Assembly (NCBI RefSeq): GCF_000424265.1
Contig: NZ_KE384155.1
Span: 1-64,000 of the forward strand
Length of the DNA stretch: 64,000 bases
From: Butyrivibrio sp. WCD3002
Lineage (GTDB): Bacteria > Bacillota > Clostridia > Lachnospirales > Lachnospiraceae
Reading direction: 5' to 3'
Positions 14,757 through 23,358 of this stretch are shown one piece after another. The notes beneath the pieces are model-generated. The model searched no databases. It was not told the origin of the DNA and saw nothing but the letters and a program-made list of their open reading frames with translations. Each line of letters starts with the position of its first letter. The stretch's first letter is position 1. The position numbers were made by a program, and so were the translations under genes.

Positions 14757-16034
14757 ATGAATAAAAGGAAAAAGATTTCATGGCCATTTATCATATTGAT
14801 GGCCTTTATAGTGGCGGTAATAGTTGCCGGAGCTACATTCTCATATTTTGGAGGCTTTGGAACAGGTGAAAGCGCAGATATAGAAGAGTATGCAAAATAT
14901 GCCGGATCTGTCGCGGATATTACAATCCCGGAGAATACCAAGATTGTAGCTCTGGGTGAAGCAACTCATGGTAACGTAGAGTTTCAGGAGCTCAAACTTG
15001 ACGTATTTAAGGTACTGGTTGAAAACTACGGAGTGCGAGCCTTTACGCTTGAGGGCGATTGTGGCGGATGTGAGGCAGTCAACAGATATATAAATGGCGG
15101 AGAAGGAACGGCGGAAGAAGCTGCAGCCGCAATTGGATTCGCTATCTACAGAACAGAGCAGATGGCGGAGCTCATTACATGGATGCGTGAGTACAATGAT
15201 TCTGCTTCTGAGCGTGATAAGCTTAGATTCTATGGCTTTGACATGCAGAGAACTGCTTACAATCATAAGTATCTTGCGGAAGGCGCAAAAGAGCTTGGGG
15301 TTGATGTAACTGAACTGGAGAAGACCTGGGACGATGAGGCAGAGGACATTGATTCTGAGTATGATCGTGAAAAAAGAGCTGCGATCTATGAGGATCTGAA
15401 GAAAGAACTCGCTAAAGTAAATTCAACAAAGGCAGAGTATATTGCACATTTTGCAGATATACTGCTTCAGAATATTGAGCTGTTTACAGCTTATGAAACA
15501 GGAGCTTCGAGCTCTGCCAAAATTCGAGATGGATACATGGCAGATAATATCAATTGGATCCTTAAGCAGGAAGAGAAGCTTGGAAACAACATGATATTTG
15601 TGTCTGCACATATTGGTCATGTGGAGCGCCATGGAACTTACGGACCTGATGAAAAGGTAACAGGTAATCTTTTGGCTGATGCTCTTGGAGATCAATACTT
15701 TGTAATCGGTACTGATTTTTACAAGACGAAATGCAATCTTCGCAAAGGGGAAGGTCCAAAGAGAGTGAATAAGACTTTTTTCTCATACGACCCGCTGGCA
15801 AAAGCTTCGTATAAGTGTGGTTTCGATGAGAGCTATCTCGATTTTTCCAAGATACCGGATGACTTGCCACTTAAGAATAATGTCAACGAGTATACATGGA
15901 TGGGATCACTTGGAGAAGCATATTCACCGCTTATGGCTGTTATTCCCATGACATATAGGATATGGCGATCACCGTCTGAACTTTACGATGCTATGATATA
16001 TGTATCAAACGCGCAGCCTATACAGGTAAAATGA
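14757..16034 (+). CDS. Membrane-anchored erythromycin-esterase-like protein
   Basis: This 425-residue protein starts with an N-terminal signal-anchor helix (residues 10-30), followed by an erythromycin esterase fold with the signature GEATHG (about residues 63-68) and later EGDCGG, FYGFDMQRT, SAHIGH and GTDFY segments, which carry the conserved acid and His residues. Family members hydrolyse macrolide lactones, but many act on other esters. The signal anchor puts the catalytic part outside the membrane, unlike the cytoplasmic resistance enzymes, so macrolide resistance should not be assumed. It follows an unknown membrane protein in the same transcript. Confidence 0.8.
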   Translation: MNKRKKISWPFIILMAFIVAVIVAGATFSYFGGFGTGESADIEEYAKYAGSVADITIPENTKIVALGEATHGNVEFQELKLDVFKVLVENYGVRAFTLEGDCGGCEAVNRYINGGEGTAEEAAAAIGFAIYRTEQMAELITWMREYNDSASERDKLRFYGFDMQRTAYNHKYLAEGAKELGVDVTELEKTWDDEAEDIDSEYDREKRAAIYEDLKKELAKVNSTKAEYIAHFADILLQNIELFTAYETGASSSAKIRDGYMADNINWILKQEEKLGNNMIFVSAHIGHVERHGTYGPDEKVTGNLLADALGDQYFVIGTDFYKTKCNLRKGEGPKRVNKTFFSYDPLAKASYKCGFDESYLDFSKIPDDLPLKNNVNEYTWMGSLGEAYSPLMAVIPMTYRIWRSPSELYDAMIYVSNAQPIQVK

Positions 16035-16079
16035 TCCCCAGGGCCAAAATAAAAAGGCGGCAGAAATAGCGCTGGCTTA

Positions 16080-16359
16080 AGAGAGAAGATTGCCTTTTAT
16101 CTGACGATGATTGGATCGGCATTGGCCGGAAGTATGGTGGCTGAGGTTAATCATATTACCGGTGCAACCAAGTTTGTGATGTTTGGTTCATGCGGAAGTT
16201 TAGATGCCAAGCAGACTAATCTTCGGATTTGAGTTATATGATTTCCTGGCTGCAGGAGATGTTCTGGTTGAAGGCGACTACACAATAGATGAGCTTTCAG
16301 ATGCAAACCATAATCTTGACAAGTTGCTGGTGGCGCTACAGATAATAGAGAGAATTTAA
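16080..16359 (+). pseudogene. Nucleoside phosphorylase with internal deletion
   Basis: The first part reads REKIAFYLTMIGSALAGSMV then FVMFGSCGSLDAKQT, the substrate-binding loop of uridine/purine nucleoside phosphorylases. After a frame change the sequence resumes as FGFELYDFLAAGDVLVEGDY and DANHNLDKLLVALQIIERI, the family C-terminus. The roughly 100 residues in between and the N-terminus are gone. No start codon or ribosome site remains. Confidence 0.75.
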
Positions 16360-16403
16360 GTGCATTTGGCATCTGAAATCAGGGGTGTAGATTTGGTAAG
16401 GTC

Positions 16404-16454
16404 ATGAGAATCGTAAAAACAGCTGAGGAAAGAAAAAACAAATATGTAATATAG
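16404..16454 (+). pseudogene. TetR-family regulator, first 12 codons only
   Basis: The frame MRIVKTAEERKN followed by KYVI and a stop matches the extreme N-terminus of Lachnospiraceae TetR regulators (pattern VKTAEERKNEIL). The rest is lost. It precedes a palindrome and a CPBP gene that such a regulator might once have controlled. Confidence 0.4.
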
Positions 16455-16465
16455 AGTCAGGTAGC

Positions 16466-16502
16466 ACGCGGGACTTACAGGCAAAAGGTAAGTCCCGATT
16501 AT
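16466..16502 (+). terminator. Strong hairpin, terminator-like
   Basis: CGGGACTTAC (16468-16477) pairs with GTAAGTCCCG (16488-16497), followed by ATTATTT. The preceding GGTAGCACGCGGG faintly resembles a T-box, but no T-box leader is present. Confidence 0.5.
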
Positions 16503-16513
16503 TTGGCAATAAG

Positions 16514-16530
16514 ACCGACAATATGTCGGT
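16514..16530. promoter_or_regulatory. Palindrome ACCGAC-AATAT-GTCGGT
   Basis: A perfect 6-bp inverted repeat lies directly upstream of the AAGGAGG of the CPBP pseudogene. Its size and place suit a TetR-type operator, and a TetR remnant lies 60 bases upstream. Confidence 0.45.
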
Positions 16531-16543
16531 AAGGAGGTAACGC

Positions 16544-17087
16544 GTGGAAAAGCAAGTAAAAAGATATGTTATCTTAAGCTATCTTGTATTCTGGTTTATG
16601 GTGCTGGGATTGTGCGACTTTGATAACGGTGCTCATATTGTCTCAGTTACAGGGTAAAGCATTCGGTGAATACTGGAGTCTTGGAGCATATCCATTCTGG
16701 GCATCATTTCTTTTTTCAATAACAACAGGCCCTACAGGAGAGGAATCCGGATGGAGAGGGTATCTTCGACCGCACCTTAATGAAAAGTACAGTTTTTTCA
16801 AAGCATCTGTGATCCAGGGTGTTATATGGGCATTCTGGCATACAGTACTTTGGTTTGTGGATTCTGATTACATGGGAATTCAGATGATTCCCTATGTTTT
16901 GTCCAATGTCATCGTAATGACAGGACTTTGCTTTATCATGAACTATTTCATGAAAAAGAATGACAACCTCATCTATGGCATAGTGATCCATTTCTGCTTT
17001 AATTTCCTGTACTGTTTCTTACAGGTGGATATATGGTTCTATGTCATTTTGTCGGCTGTATACATTGTGATAATTGCACTGATTTAA
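16544..17087 (+). pseudogene. CPBP-family intramembrane protease, internally deleted and frameshifted
   Basis: A GTG at 16544 with a strong AAGGAGG opens VEKQVKRYVILSYLVFWFMV. Near 16615-16625 the frame changes, and the rest reads TLITVLILSQLQGKAFGEYW, GPTGEESGWRGYLRPHL and then AFWHTVLWF. These are the EExxxR and FxxxH-type motifs of CAAX/CPBP glutamic proteases. The helices normally between the two parts (about 100 residues) are missing and the frames do not join, so the gene is broken although the catalytic half is well preserved. Confidence 0.75.
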
Positions 17088-17179
17088 TGAATTCTATTTT
17101 GGGCGAAGTATGCCTTTTTTCACATAAAATCAGCGTTTTTATAAGGGTTTACCAAAACTGAAAGGAGCAATCAATTTAT

Positions 17180-17923
17180 ATGTCAGTTACAAAAAGTGAA
17201 TTGATAAAAGAACTAACAGCTCTGGGCGTAGAGGCCGGAATGATCCTGGAGGTACACAGCTCTCTTAGCAGCTTCGGCAATCTTGAAGGCGGGGCAATGA
17301 CTCTCATCGATGCCCTAAAGGACCTTGTGACAGAAGAGGGAAGTATTTTCATGCCGGCTCTCAGGCTCAGTAAGGAACTTGAGCTTACAGAAGAAGATAA
17401 GAAAATGGGCATCACCGTCAAGATAAAGGTTCTGGACAGGGATGAAAAGAAAACCGCCATGGGAGCTATAGCGGATACCTTCCGTATGCTTCCCGATACT
17501 GTCTGTGGGGAAGATGTTATAAGCACTGCCGGATGGGGAAAGCATGCAGAGGAGGCAGTAAAGGGCGGCCTTGATTATGCGATTCACAACGGCGGTAAAG
17601 CCCTGATGTTTGGTGTTGATATTTACAAGCTCACGGCCATGCATTACATGGAAGGCGCAACTCCGGAGGACATAAACAAAATGTTTGAGCCAACAGAGGA
17701 GATTAATAAAAAGTATCCACCGGAAGAATGGTTCATGGAGGCCGGACATCCGCCCGTAAAAGCCTGGTACAAGATACAGGACATGGCATATAATAAAAAT
17801 CTGATAAAAGAAGCCTATATTGGGGATTGCAAGGTGATGTTCTTTGATATATTGTCAGTGGTTTCGTTATATGAAAAAGAACTGAAGCGGGATCCTTATG
17901 GGCTGTGGGGGATTACGAAGTAA
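17180..17923 (+). CDS. AAC(3)-family aminoglycoside N3-acetyltransferase-like protein
   Basis: This 247-residue protein matches the Antibiotic_NAT fold: SELIKELTALGVEAGMILEV, HSSLSSFGNLEGGAMTLIDA and later ALMFGVDIYKLTAMHYMEGA. Family enzymes acetylate the 3-amino group of 2-deoxystreptamine aminoglycosides using acetyl-CoA. Many chromosomal relatives have other or unknown substrates, so resistance is possible but not shown. The ribosome site is GAAAGGAG. It lies just before the two-component system, 39 bases away, and may be transcribed with it. Confidence 0.8.
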   Translation: MSVTKSELIKELTALGVEAGMILEVHSSLSSFGNLEGGAMTLIDALKDLVTEEGSIFMPALRLSKELELTEEDKKMGITVKIKVLDRDEKKTAMGAIADTFRMLPDTVCGEDVISTAGWGKHAEEAVKGGLDYAIHNGGKALMFGVDIYKLTAMHYMEGATPEDINKMFEPTEEINKKYPPEEWFMEAGHPPVKAWYKIQDMAYNKNLIKEAYIGDCKVMFFDILSVVSLYEKELKRDPYGLWGITK

Positions 17924-17962
17924 AATGAAAAACAAGCAGAAAGATGCAGGAGGAGTGCGACG

Positions 17963-18667
17963 ATGAAAGTATTTTTGCTTGAAGACGATAATGCCATAAG
18001 CATGGGGCTTAAGTATTCTCTTGAAAAAGAAGGGTACGAAGTCACACTTACGGAAAATGCTGCCAGTGCCAGAAATGCCTGGAAAACCGGCACTTATGAC
18101 ATCTGTATCCTGGACATCAACCTTCCGGATGGCAACGGTTATGACGTGTGTAAGTTCTTTAAGGAAAAAGAGGATGTTCCTGTGATTTTCCTCACAGCCA
18201 GTGACGCGGAGGTGAATGTGGTCATGGGACTTGAGATGGGAGCAGACGATTATATCTGTAAGCCCTTCAGAATCAATGAGCTTATGGCCAGAATAAAGAC
18301 AGTGCTCAGGCGTTCCGGGAAAAGAACAGGCGGCGCAGGTTCAGGTGATGCATCCGTAGAAAAACTTGGAAATATCACTATTTACACAGGTGAAGCAAGG
18401 GTTACAAAGAAAGATGAAGACACCGGGGAGGAGACAACTGTTGAACTCACAGCTCTTGAATATAGACTTCTTCTTACTTTTTGCAATAACAAAGGCGTGG
18501 TTCTTTCAAGAAATCAGCTGCTCCAGGACTTGTGGGACGTAGCCGGTGATTTTGTAAATGACAATACACTTACGGTTTATATAAAAAGACTTCGCGATAA
18601 GATTGAAAAGGATCCGGCAGATCCGCAGATTATCAGAACTGTCAGAGGAATGGGGTATATTAGCTGA
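17963..18667 (+). CDS. OmpR/VanR-type response regulator
   Basis: The 234 residues form a receiver domain with acidic pair Asp8-Asp9, phosphoacceptor Asp51 (CILDINLPDG) and Lys in ICKPF, joined to a C-terminal winged helix (LTALEYRLLLTFCNNKGVVL through VYIKRLRDKIEKDP and TVRGMGYI). It is followed by its sensor kinase and then by an ABC exporter whose promoter carries an 11-bp direct repeat. This is the usual layout of antimicrobial-peptide sensing modules (BceRS/VanRS-like). The ribosome site is AGGAGG. Confidence 0.9.
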   Translation: MKVFLLEDDNAISMGLKYSLEKEGYEVTLTENAASARNAWKTGTYDICILDINLPDGNGYDVCKFFKEKEDVPVIFLTASDAEVNVVMGLEMGADDYICKPFRINELMARIKTVLRRSGKRTGGAGSGDASVEKLGNITIYTGEARVTKKDEDTGEETTVELTALEYRLLLTFCNNKGVVLSRNQLLQDLWDVAGDFVNDNTLTVYIKRLRDKIEKDPADPQIIRTVRGMGYIS

Positions 18668-18706
18668 GAGAACTACCTTGTGAAGAACTTCCATGTGAGG
18701 AATTGT

Positions 18707-19702
18707 ATGAGAAACCAAGACTTTAGAAGAATCATGATTATTGGATCCGCTGTAACCATTTTTATGGCTTTTGGCGGATTCATTTTTGCAGGAATAACAG
18801 CAGGGATATTGCCCCTTATTACCGGGGCCATGCTCCTTGCTGTCTTTTTTTACTACACGAAAAAGAGGTATAGCAGGATTGAAGAACTAAACGACTATCT
18901 GGTAAAGGTTTTATCAGGAACGGATACACCTGACATCCTGAATCAGGAGGAGGGCGAGCTTTCCATCCTTGTAAACAATATATATAAAGCCTCATCTACG
19001 CTGAAGGCTCAAAATGAGATACTTAGCGACGATAAAAAGCAGCTTGCGTCCGCAATAGCTGATATAAGCCATCAACTGAAGACGCCGCTTACCTCAATGA
19101 TGGTCATGAATGACCTTCTGGCTGTGGAAGATGATCCGGAAAAGCGCCGGGAATTCCTGCAAACCCAGTCCGCGCAGCTTTCAAGAATGAACTGGCTGAT
19201 ACAGACTCTTTTGAAGCTGTCAAAGCTTGATGCAGGAACCATAGAGCTTAAGCGGGAACAGCTTTCGGTAAAGGAATTGCTGGCAGAAGTCATAAAGCCC
19301 TTTGAAATTCAGTTTGAGCTTCGCGGAATCTCATATAAACAGGCTGTCACCGACATGTCTTTTCCCTGTGATAAAAACTGGACGGTGGAAGCACTGCAGA
19401 ACATCGTAAAGAACTGCATTGAGCACATGGATGCCGGGGGAGAGCTTGAAATCACTACCCTTGATACAACTCTCTTTAGGCAGATAACGATAAAGGATAC
19501 CGGATGCGGAATTGCGGCTGAGGATATTCCTCATATATTTGAACGGTTTTATAAGGGGAAAAATGCAGGAAAAGACAGTGTTGGAATCGGCCTGGCACTG
19601 ACTAAGGCTATCATAGAAGATCAGCACGGCGAGATTTCAGTAACCAGCAAAGAGGGCGTCGGATCTACCTTTGTCATTAAGCTTTATAAGACCATCGTGT
19701 AG
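18707..19702 (+). CDS. Sensor histidine kinase, two short membrane helices
   Basis: The 331-residue kinase has two adjacent membrane helices (about residues 12-48) with almost no outside loop, then a DHp region with the phospho-His in DISHQLKTPLTSM near residue 121, an N box NIVKNCIEH, G1 DTGCGI and G2 GIGLALTKAI. The lack of an extracellular sensor domain is typical of intramembrane-sensing kinases that read out a partner ABC exporter. The start at 18707 follows GTGAGG; a GTG at 18680 would add nine residues. It pairs with the preceding regulator and the ABC genes downstream. Confidence 0.88.
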   Translation: MRNQDFRRIMIIGSAVTIFMAFGGFIFAGITAGILPLITGAMLLAVFFYYTKKRYSRIEELNDYLVKVLSGTDTPDILNQEEGELSILVNNIYKASSTLKAQNEILSDDKKQLASAIADISHQLKTPLTSMMVMNDLLAVEDDPEKRREFLQTQSAQLSRMNWLIQTLLKLSKLDAGTIELKREQLSVKELLAEVIKPFEIQFELRGISYKQAVTDMSFPCDKNWTVEALQNIVKNCIEHMDAGGELEITTLDTTLFRQITIKDTGCGIAAEDIPHIFERFYKGKNAGKDSVGIGLALTKAIIEDQHGEISVTSKEGVGSTFVIKLYKTIV

Positions 19703-19739
19703 GCGATAAGACGATTGTATAAGAGACAAGACTCGGAAA

Positions 19740-19789
19740 TGTGACAAAAGTGTAATAAAACAGTCACTTGATTGTAATCTCAATATTAT
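19740..19789 (+). promoter_or_regulatory. Response-regulator direct repeat and promoter of the ABC exporter
   Basis: TGTGACAAAAG (19740-19750) and TGTAATAAAAC (19751-19761) are 11-bp direct repeats, the spacing bound by OmpR-family regulators. They end on a poor -35 (CAGTCA, 19761-19766), followed by a 17-bp spacer and -10 TATTAT (19784-19789). Activation by the upstream regulator is a direct inference. Confidence 0.6.
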
Positions 19790-19849
19790 AACCTATCATC
19801 AGAAACAAATTTTAACGAACAATGTAAATGATGAGAAGGGAGAATACGT

Positions 19850-20542
19850 ATGAAGATATTGGAAATAAAAAACCTGTGTAAGGTCTATGGAAGCGGAGAG
19901 ACAAAAGTAGATGCTCTTAAGAACGTTTCCTTTGATGTGGAGCAGGGAGAATTTGTTGCTATAGTCGGACCATCAGGTTCGGGAAAATCTACTCTGATGC
20001 ATATTCTGGGCGGCGTTGATACACCGACCTCAGGAGAAGTAAATATCTCAGGTACGGATATCAGTAAGCTGGATGAAACAAAGCTTGCTATTTTCAGAAG
20101 AAGACAGATCGGACTTATATATCAGTTTTACAATCTGATTCCGATCCTCAACGTGGAGGAAAACATGACTCTGCCGATCCTTCTGGATGGAAAGAAGCCG
20201 GATAAGAAGCTTTTAAATGATCTTGTTCAAAAGCTTGGATTATCAGAGAGAGTGGGACATCTTCCAAATCAGTTGTCCGGCGGACAGCAGCAGAGAGTTT
20301 CAATCGGAAGAGCGCTGATGAATCATCCTGCACTTCTTTTGGCTGATGAGCCCACAGGTAACCTTGATTCCGAGAATAGCAGAGAAATCATAGCTCTTCT
20401 TAGGAAATTCAATAAGGAAAACAGACAGACGGTTATCATCATCACTCATGATGAGAGAATTGCGCTTTCAGCGGACAGAGTAATAACAATTGAAGATGGT
20501 CAGATAACCCATGACTCCAAGAGGGAGGAGGCGAATGCGTAA
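19850..20542 (+). CDS. ABC transporter ATP-binding protein (MacB/LolD type)
   Basis: This 230-residue ATPase has Walker A GPSGSGKST near residue 40, the Q-loop in YQFYNLIPILNVEENM, signature LSGGQQQRVSIGRAL, Walker B LLLADEPTGNLDS and H-loop IIITHDE. The sequence style is that of LolD/MacB/BceA ATPases that drive mechanotransmission-type exporters rather than importers. The stop overlaps the permease start by one base. It is probably induced by the preceding two-component system. Confidence 0.9.
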   Translation: MKILEIKNLCKVYGSGETKVDALKNVSFDVEQGEFVAIVGPSGSGKSTLMHILGGVDTPTSGEVNISGTDISKLDETKLAIFRRRQIGLIYQFYNLIPILNVEENMTLPILLDGKKPDKKLLNDLVQKLGLSERVGHLPNQLSGGQQQRVSIGRALMNHPALLLADEPTGNLDSENSREIIALLRKFNKENRQTVIIITHDERIALSADRVITIEDGQITHDSKREEANA

Positions 20543-23145
20543 TGAATATCATATCAAAACTCACCATAAGACACCTTCTGGAAAATAAGAAGAGAACTAT
20601 TGTTACAATCCTTGGAATTGTCGCATCTACAGCACTTATCACAGCCATACTGGTTGGTGTTTTCTCATTCTTCAGTTTTTTCGGAACCATCAACAGGCTT
20701 ACGGATGGTGATGTTCACGCTGTCTACGATAAGCTGACATGGGAAGATGTAAAGGCTCTTGAAAATGATTCCAGAATAAAATATGCCGGAGTTGTCTGTA
20801 CAGATCCTACCATCGCAGGTGTCAGGATGCTCACAGATAAAGAGATGCGTTTCAGGGTTGGCAATATTTATAATGGCGGCGGGGATATATACAAGCAGCT
20901 TGTGGTTTCTGAGTATGAGGGCAAGCTCCCCGAAACATCTGATGAAGTTGCCGTCGAAGAGGCATTTCTTAAGGATAATGACCTTGATCTTCATGTTGGG
21001 GACACCATTACTTTTGAGCTTGGAAACAGATATGAAATAGAACCTGATGGAACAAAGATTTATTATGGTGGATCATACAGGTCTGAAGAGCAGTTCGAAG
21101 TTCTTTCTACAGAGAGCGCTACTATTACGGCAATCCTTCATGGCAACAGACCCACAAAGGACTTTGATATCCTCAGGGGTATGGATTTTGGCACGGCCGT
21201 AGGGCTTGATGATAATGGAGATTTATACCTTGACTGTCGCATAGCTTTAAAAAAGGCTGACAGTACTTCAGCAGTTCAGATACAGAAGATTGCCGAGGAT
21301 TACGGTCTTCATATCGGGGATATGAACACTGAATTTTTGATAAGTGTTTTTGCTACCAAGGGAATGGGCGGAACCTACATTCAGTTTTTTACATTGATGG
21401 GAATTGCTCTTTTGATAGTGATCACTACTTCGGTGGTCCTGATCTACAACGCTTTTGGAATGTCACTTACTGAGAAAGTGAGATACCTTGGCATGCTGGC
21501 CAGCGTTGGTGCTACAAGGGCACAAAAAAGATCATCAATATATTTTGAAGGTCTGGTGCTGGGCCTTATCGGAATCCCTCTGGGTATTCTGGCAGGATGC
21601 GCAGGTGCTGCAGTAACCCTGGATTTCCTTGGGAGGAAAATTCTTGAGTCAGATATGATCGCCGGAGCTGAGGGTATGCGAGGAGCTATTCCTATCATAG
21701 TTAACCCTTATGTTATTCTGGCGATTGTGATTGTTTCTGCTGTGACAGTGTTTATATCCGCTCTTGTTCCGGCGATCAAGGCATCTAAGATAATGCCTCT
21801 CGATGCGCTTCGCCAGACAAATGTGGTTAAGATGAAGGCAAGAAAGCTTAAGGTTAATCCTTTTATAAGAAAAATCTTTGGTTATGAAGGTGAACTTGCT
21901 TATAAAAACATAAAGAGAAACGGATTTAAGGGAACAGTAATTGTCTTTTCCATGGCGATATCGATCATAATGTTCCTGACAATAGACTTTTTTAATAATA
22001 CATTTTTGAAGCTGAACCAGTATGAGATTGATCTTCCGTTCAACATATATGTTTCCTGCGGGTTGGATGAAAAAGACAGGTTAAAAGAGGAACTGGAGGC
22101 TCTTCCGGAGGTTGAAAGAGTTGTATCTGCAGACTATGTCACCTATCTTTTTAGGGATCATGACAATAAGTCTGATTTTGTTCCGGCAAACAATAGCTTT
22201 TTGAATAAGGATTATCTAACAAACGATTATAAGCCGCTGTTTGACAGCCTTGACGGAGTTATGGTGATTCTTGTGGATGATGGAGATTTCGATAAACTCC
22301 TTAATGAAAACGGGATAAATCCTACAGATTATCATGGAAAAGAGCTTAAGGGAGTAATTCTGGACAGCTACCTTCATACTGAGAATGGTAAGCCTGTGTT
22401 TAACGAAAGTATAATAGGCCAAAAGATCTTTTTTGATGATCCCGAGAATAATCCTCCGGTTGTAGAAGTGAGCGGAATCGTTAAGTACAAAGAGGATAGC
22501 TATGTTTGCAATTTGGTTCCCAAGAACACAGTGGATGTTTACGTTCCCGTGTCCATGTATTATGAAAAAGCGCAGGAGCACTTGGACAGAACAGCTCTTA
22601 GCTATACATACGGTGTGTTCCCCACAGGTAGTGAAGAGGGACTTGTATCAAAGATCAGTGACATCACAACTTATGGCGGCTACACAAACTGCGTGGTTCA
22701 GGATCTGTCACAGGCAATAAATGCCATGGATACAGTATCGCTTATGCTTAACACTGCAATGTATGGTTTCACTATTCTTTTGACACTTATCGCAATAGCA
22801 AATATTGTAAACACCATATCTACAGCGGTACATCTGAGAAGGCAGGAATTTGCCATGTTCAGATCAGTAGGAATGGAAGAAAAAGGCATAAAGAAGATGC
22901 TTATTCTTGAGACTATTCTCTACGGACTGAGAGCTCTGGTTATTGGAATACCGGTATCAATCCTTCTTAGTTTCCTGATGTTTAACACGATTGAGAGCAA
23001 GGTATTCGCCTTCGAGCTGAATTACCCTATGTATCTGATGATGGTTGTTGCAGTATTTATCATCATTGGATTCAGTATGTTGCTTAGTGCATCAAGGATC
23101 AAGAACGACAGTATTATTGAGGCACTTAAGTGTGACACCATGTAA
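20542..23145 (+). CDS. FtsX-domain ABC permease (large, two FtsX modules)
   Basis: The 867-residue permease begins with an N-terminal helix (residues 18-40) and a large extracytoplasmic domain. Three helices with the first FtsX module follow near residues 270-410 (SLTEKVRYLGMLASVGATRA). After a linker comes a second helix and extracytoplasmic domain, and the end has the second FtsX module (HLRRQEFAMFRSVGMEEKGI). This layout is of the MacB/LolE/YtrF-like superfamily, not BceB, whose single large loop is placed differently. It likely exports or extracts lipophilic peptides or lipoproteins at the membrane surface; the substrate is unknown. Confidence 0.88.
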   Translation: MNIISKLTIRHLLENKKRTIVTILGIVASTALITAILVGVFSFFSFFGTINRLTDGDVHAVYDKLTWEDVKALENDSRIKYAGVVCTDPTIAGVRMLTDKEMRFRVGNIYNGGGDIYKQLVVSEYEGKLPETSDEVAVEEAFLKDNDLDLHVGDTITFELGNRYEIEPDGTKIYYGGSYRSEEQFEVLSTESATITAILHGNRPTKDFDILRGMDFGTAVGLDDNGDLYLDCRIALKKADSTSAVQIQKIAEDYGLHIGDMNTEFLISVFATKGMGGTYIQFFTLMGIALLIVITTSVVLIYNAFGMSLTEKVRYLGMLASVGATRAQKRSSIYFEGLVLGLIGIPLGILAGCAGAAVTLDFLGRKILESDMIAGAEGMRGAIPIIVNPYVILAIVIVSAVTVFISALVPAIKASKIMPLDALRQTNVVKMKARKLKVNPFIRKIFGYEGELAYKNIKRNGFKGTVIVFSMAISIIMFLTIDFFNNTFLKLNQYEIDLPFNIYVSCGLDEKDRLKEELEALPEVERVVSADYVTYLFRDHDNKSDFVPANNSFLNKDYLTNDYKPLFDSLDGVMVILVDDGDFDKLLNENGINPTDYHGKELKGVILDSYLHTENGKPVFNESIIGQKIFFDDPENNPPVVEVSGIVKYKEDSYVCNLVPKNTVDVYVPVSMYYEKAQEHLDRTALSYTYGVFPTGSEEGLVSKISDITTYGGYTNCVVQDLSQAINAMDTVSLMLNTAMYGFTILLTLIAIANIVNTISTAVHLRRQEFAMFRSVGMEEKGIKKMLILETILYGLRALVIGIPVSILLSFLMFNTIESKVFAFELNYPMYLMMVVAVFIIIGFSMLLSASRIKNDSIIEALKCDTM

Positions 23146-23146
23146 A

Positions 23147-23170
23147 TGAACCCCGTCCCCTTGGACCATC
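23147..23170. repeat. Degenerate repeat with core CCCCGTCCCC
   Basis: TGAACCCCGTCCCCTTGG followed by ACCAT overlaps the end of the permease gene region and resembles TGACCCCGTTCCCCCGG at 29893-29916. The core shares GTCCCC with the REP-like unit but lacks its TGCCA ends. It may be a second, related repeat. Confidence 0.35.
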
Positions 23171-23223
23171 AAAAAGGCTTTCTTTGAGAAAGAGCAGAAC
23201 CTGAGGAAAAATCAGTGAAATTT

Positions 23224-23260
23224 AGGTCGTTATCGGTGTAGATGACGACCTCTTTTTTTT
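23224..23260 (+). terminator. Terminator after the ABC exporter
   Basis: AGGTCGT (23224-23230) pairs with ACGACCT (23245-23251), followed by eight T residues. Confidence 0.85.
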
Positions 23261-23295
23261 CATGTGATAAGTTTGAAAACAAAGGAGGTGTGAAA

Positions 23296-23358
23296 ATGAA
23301 AAGGTTAAAAGATATGATGATGAGTAAAGAAAAGAATGGGTATTGTAGGAGAAAATGA
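23296..23358 (+). CDS. 20-residue upstream ORF coupled to the MATE gene
   Basis: A strong AAAGGAGGTG ribosome site opens MKRLKDMMMSKEKNGYCRRK, whose stop TGA overlaps the ATG of the MATE gene (ATGA at 23355). The MATE start itself has only the weak AGGAG inside this frame, so ribosomes finishing the small frame could re-initiate. It is either a true leader peptide that sets pump translation or a start-site artefact of a gene that lost its own first codons. Confidence 0.45.
   Translation: MKRLKDMMMSKEKNGYCRRK

Noticed and set aside
16459..16500. T-box riboswitch
   Set aside because: GGTAGCACGCGGG only loosely resembles the T-box core, the specifier stem is missing, and the surrounding sequence is made of gene remnants. 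Kept only as a hairpin.
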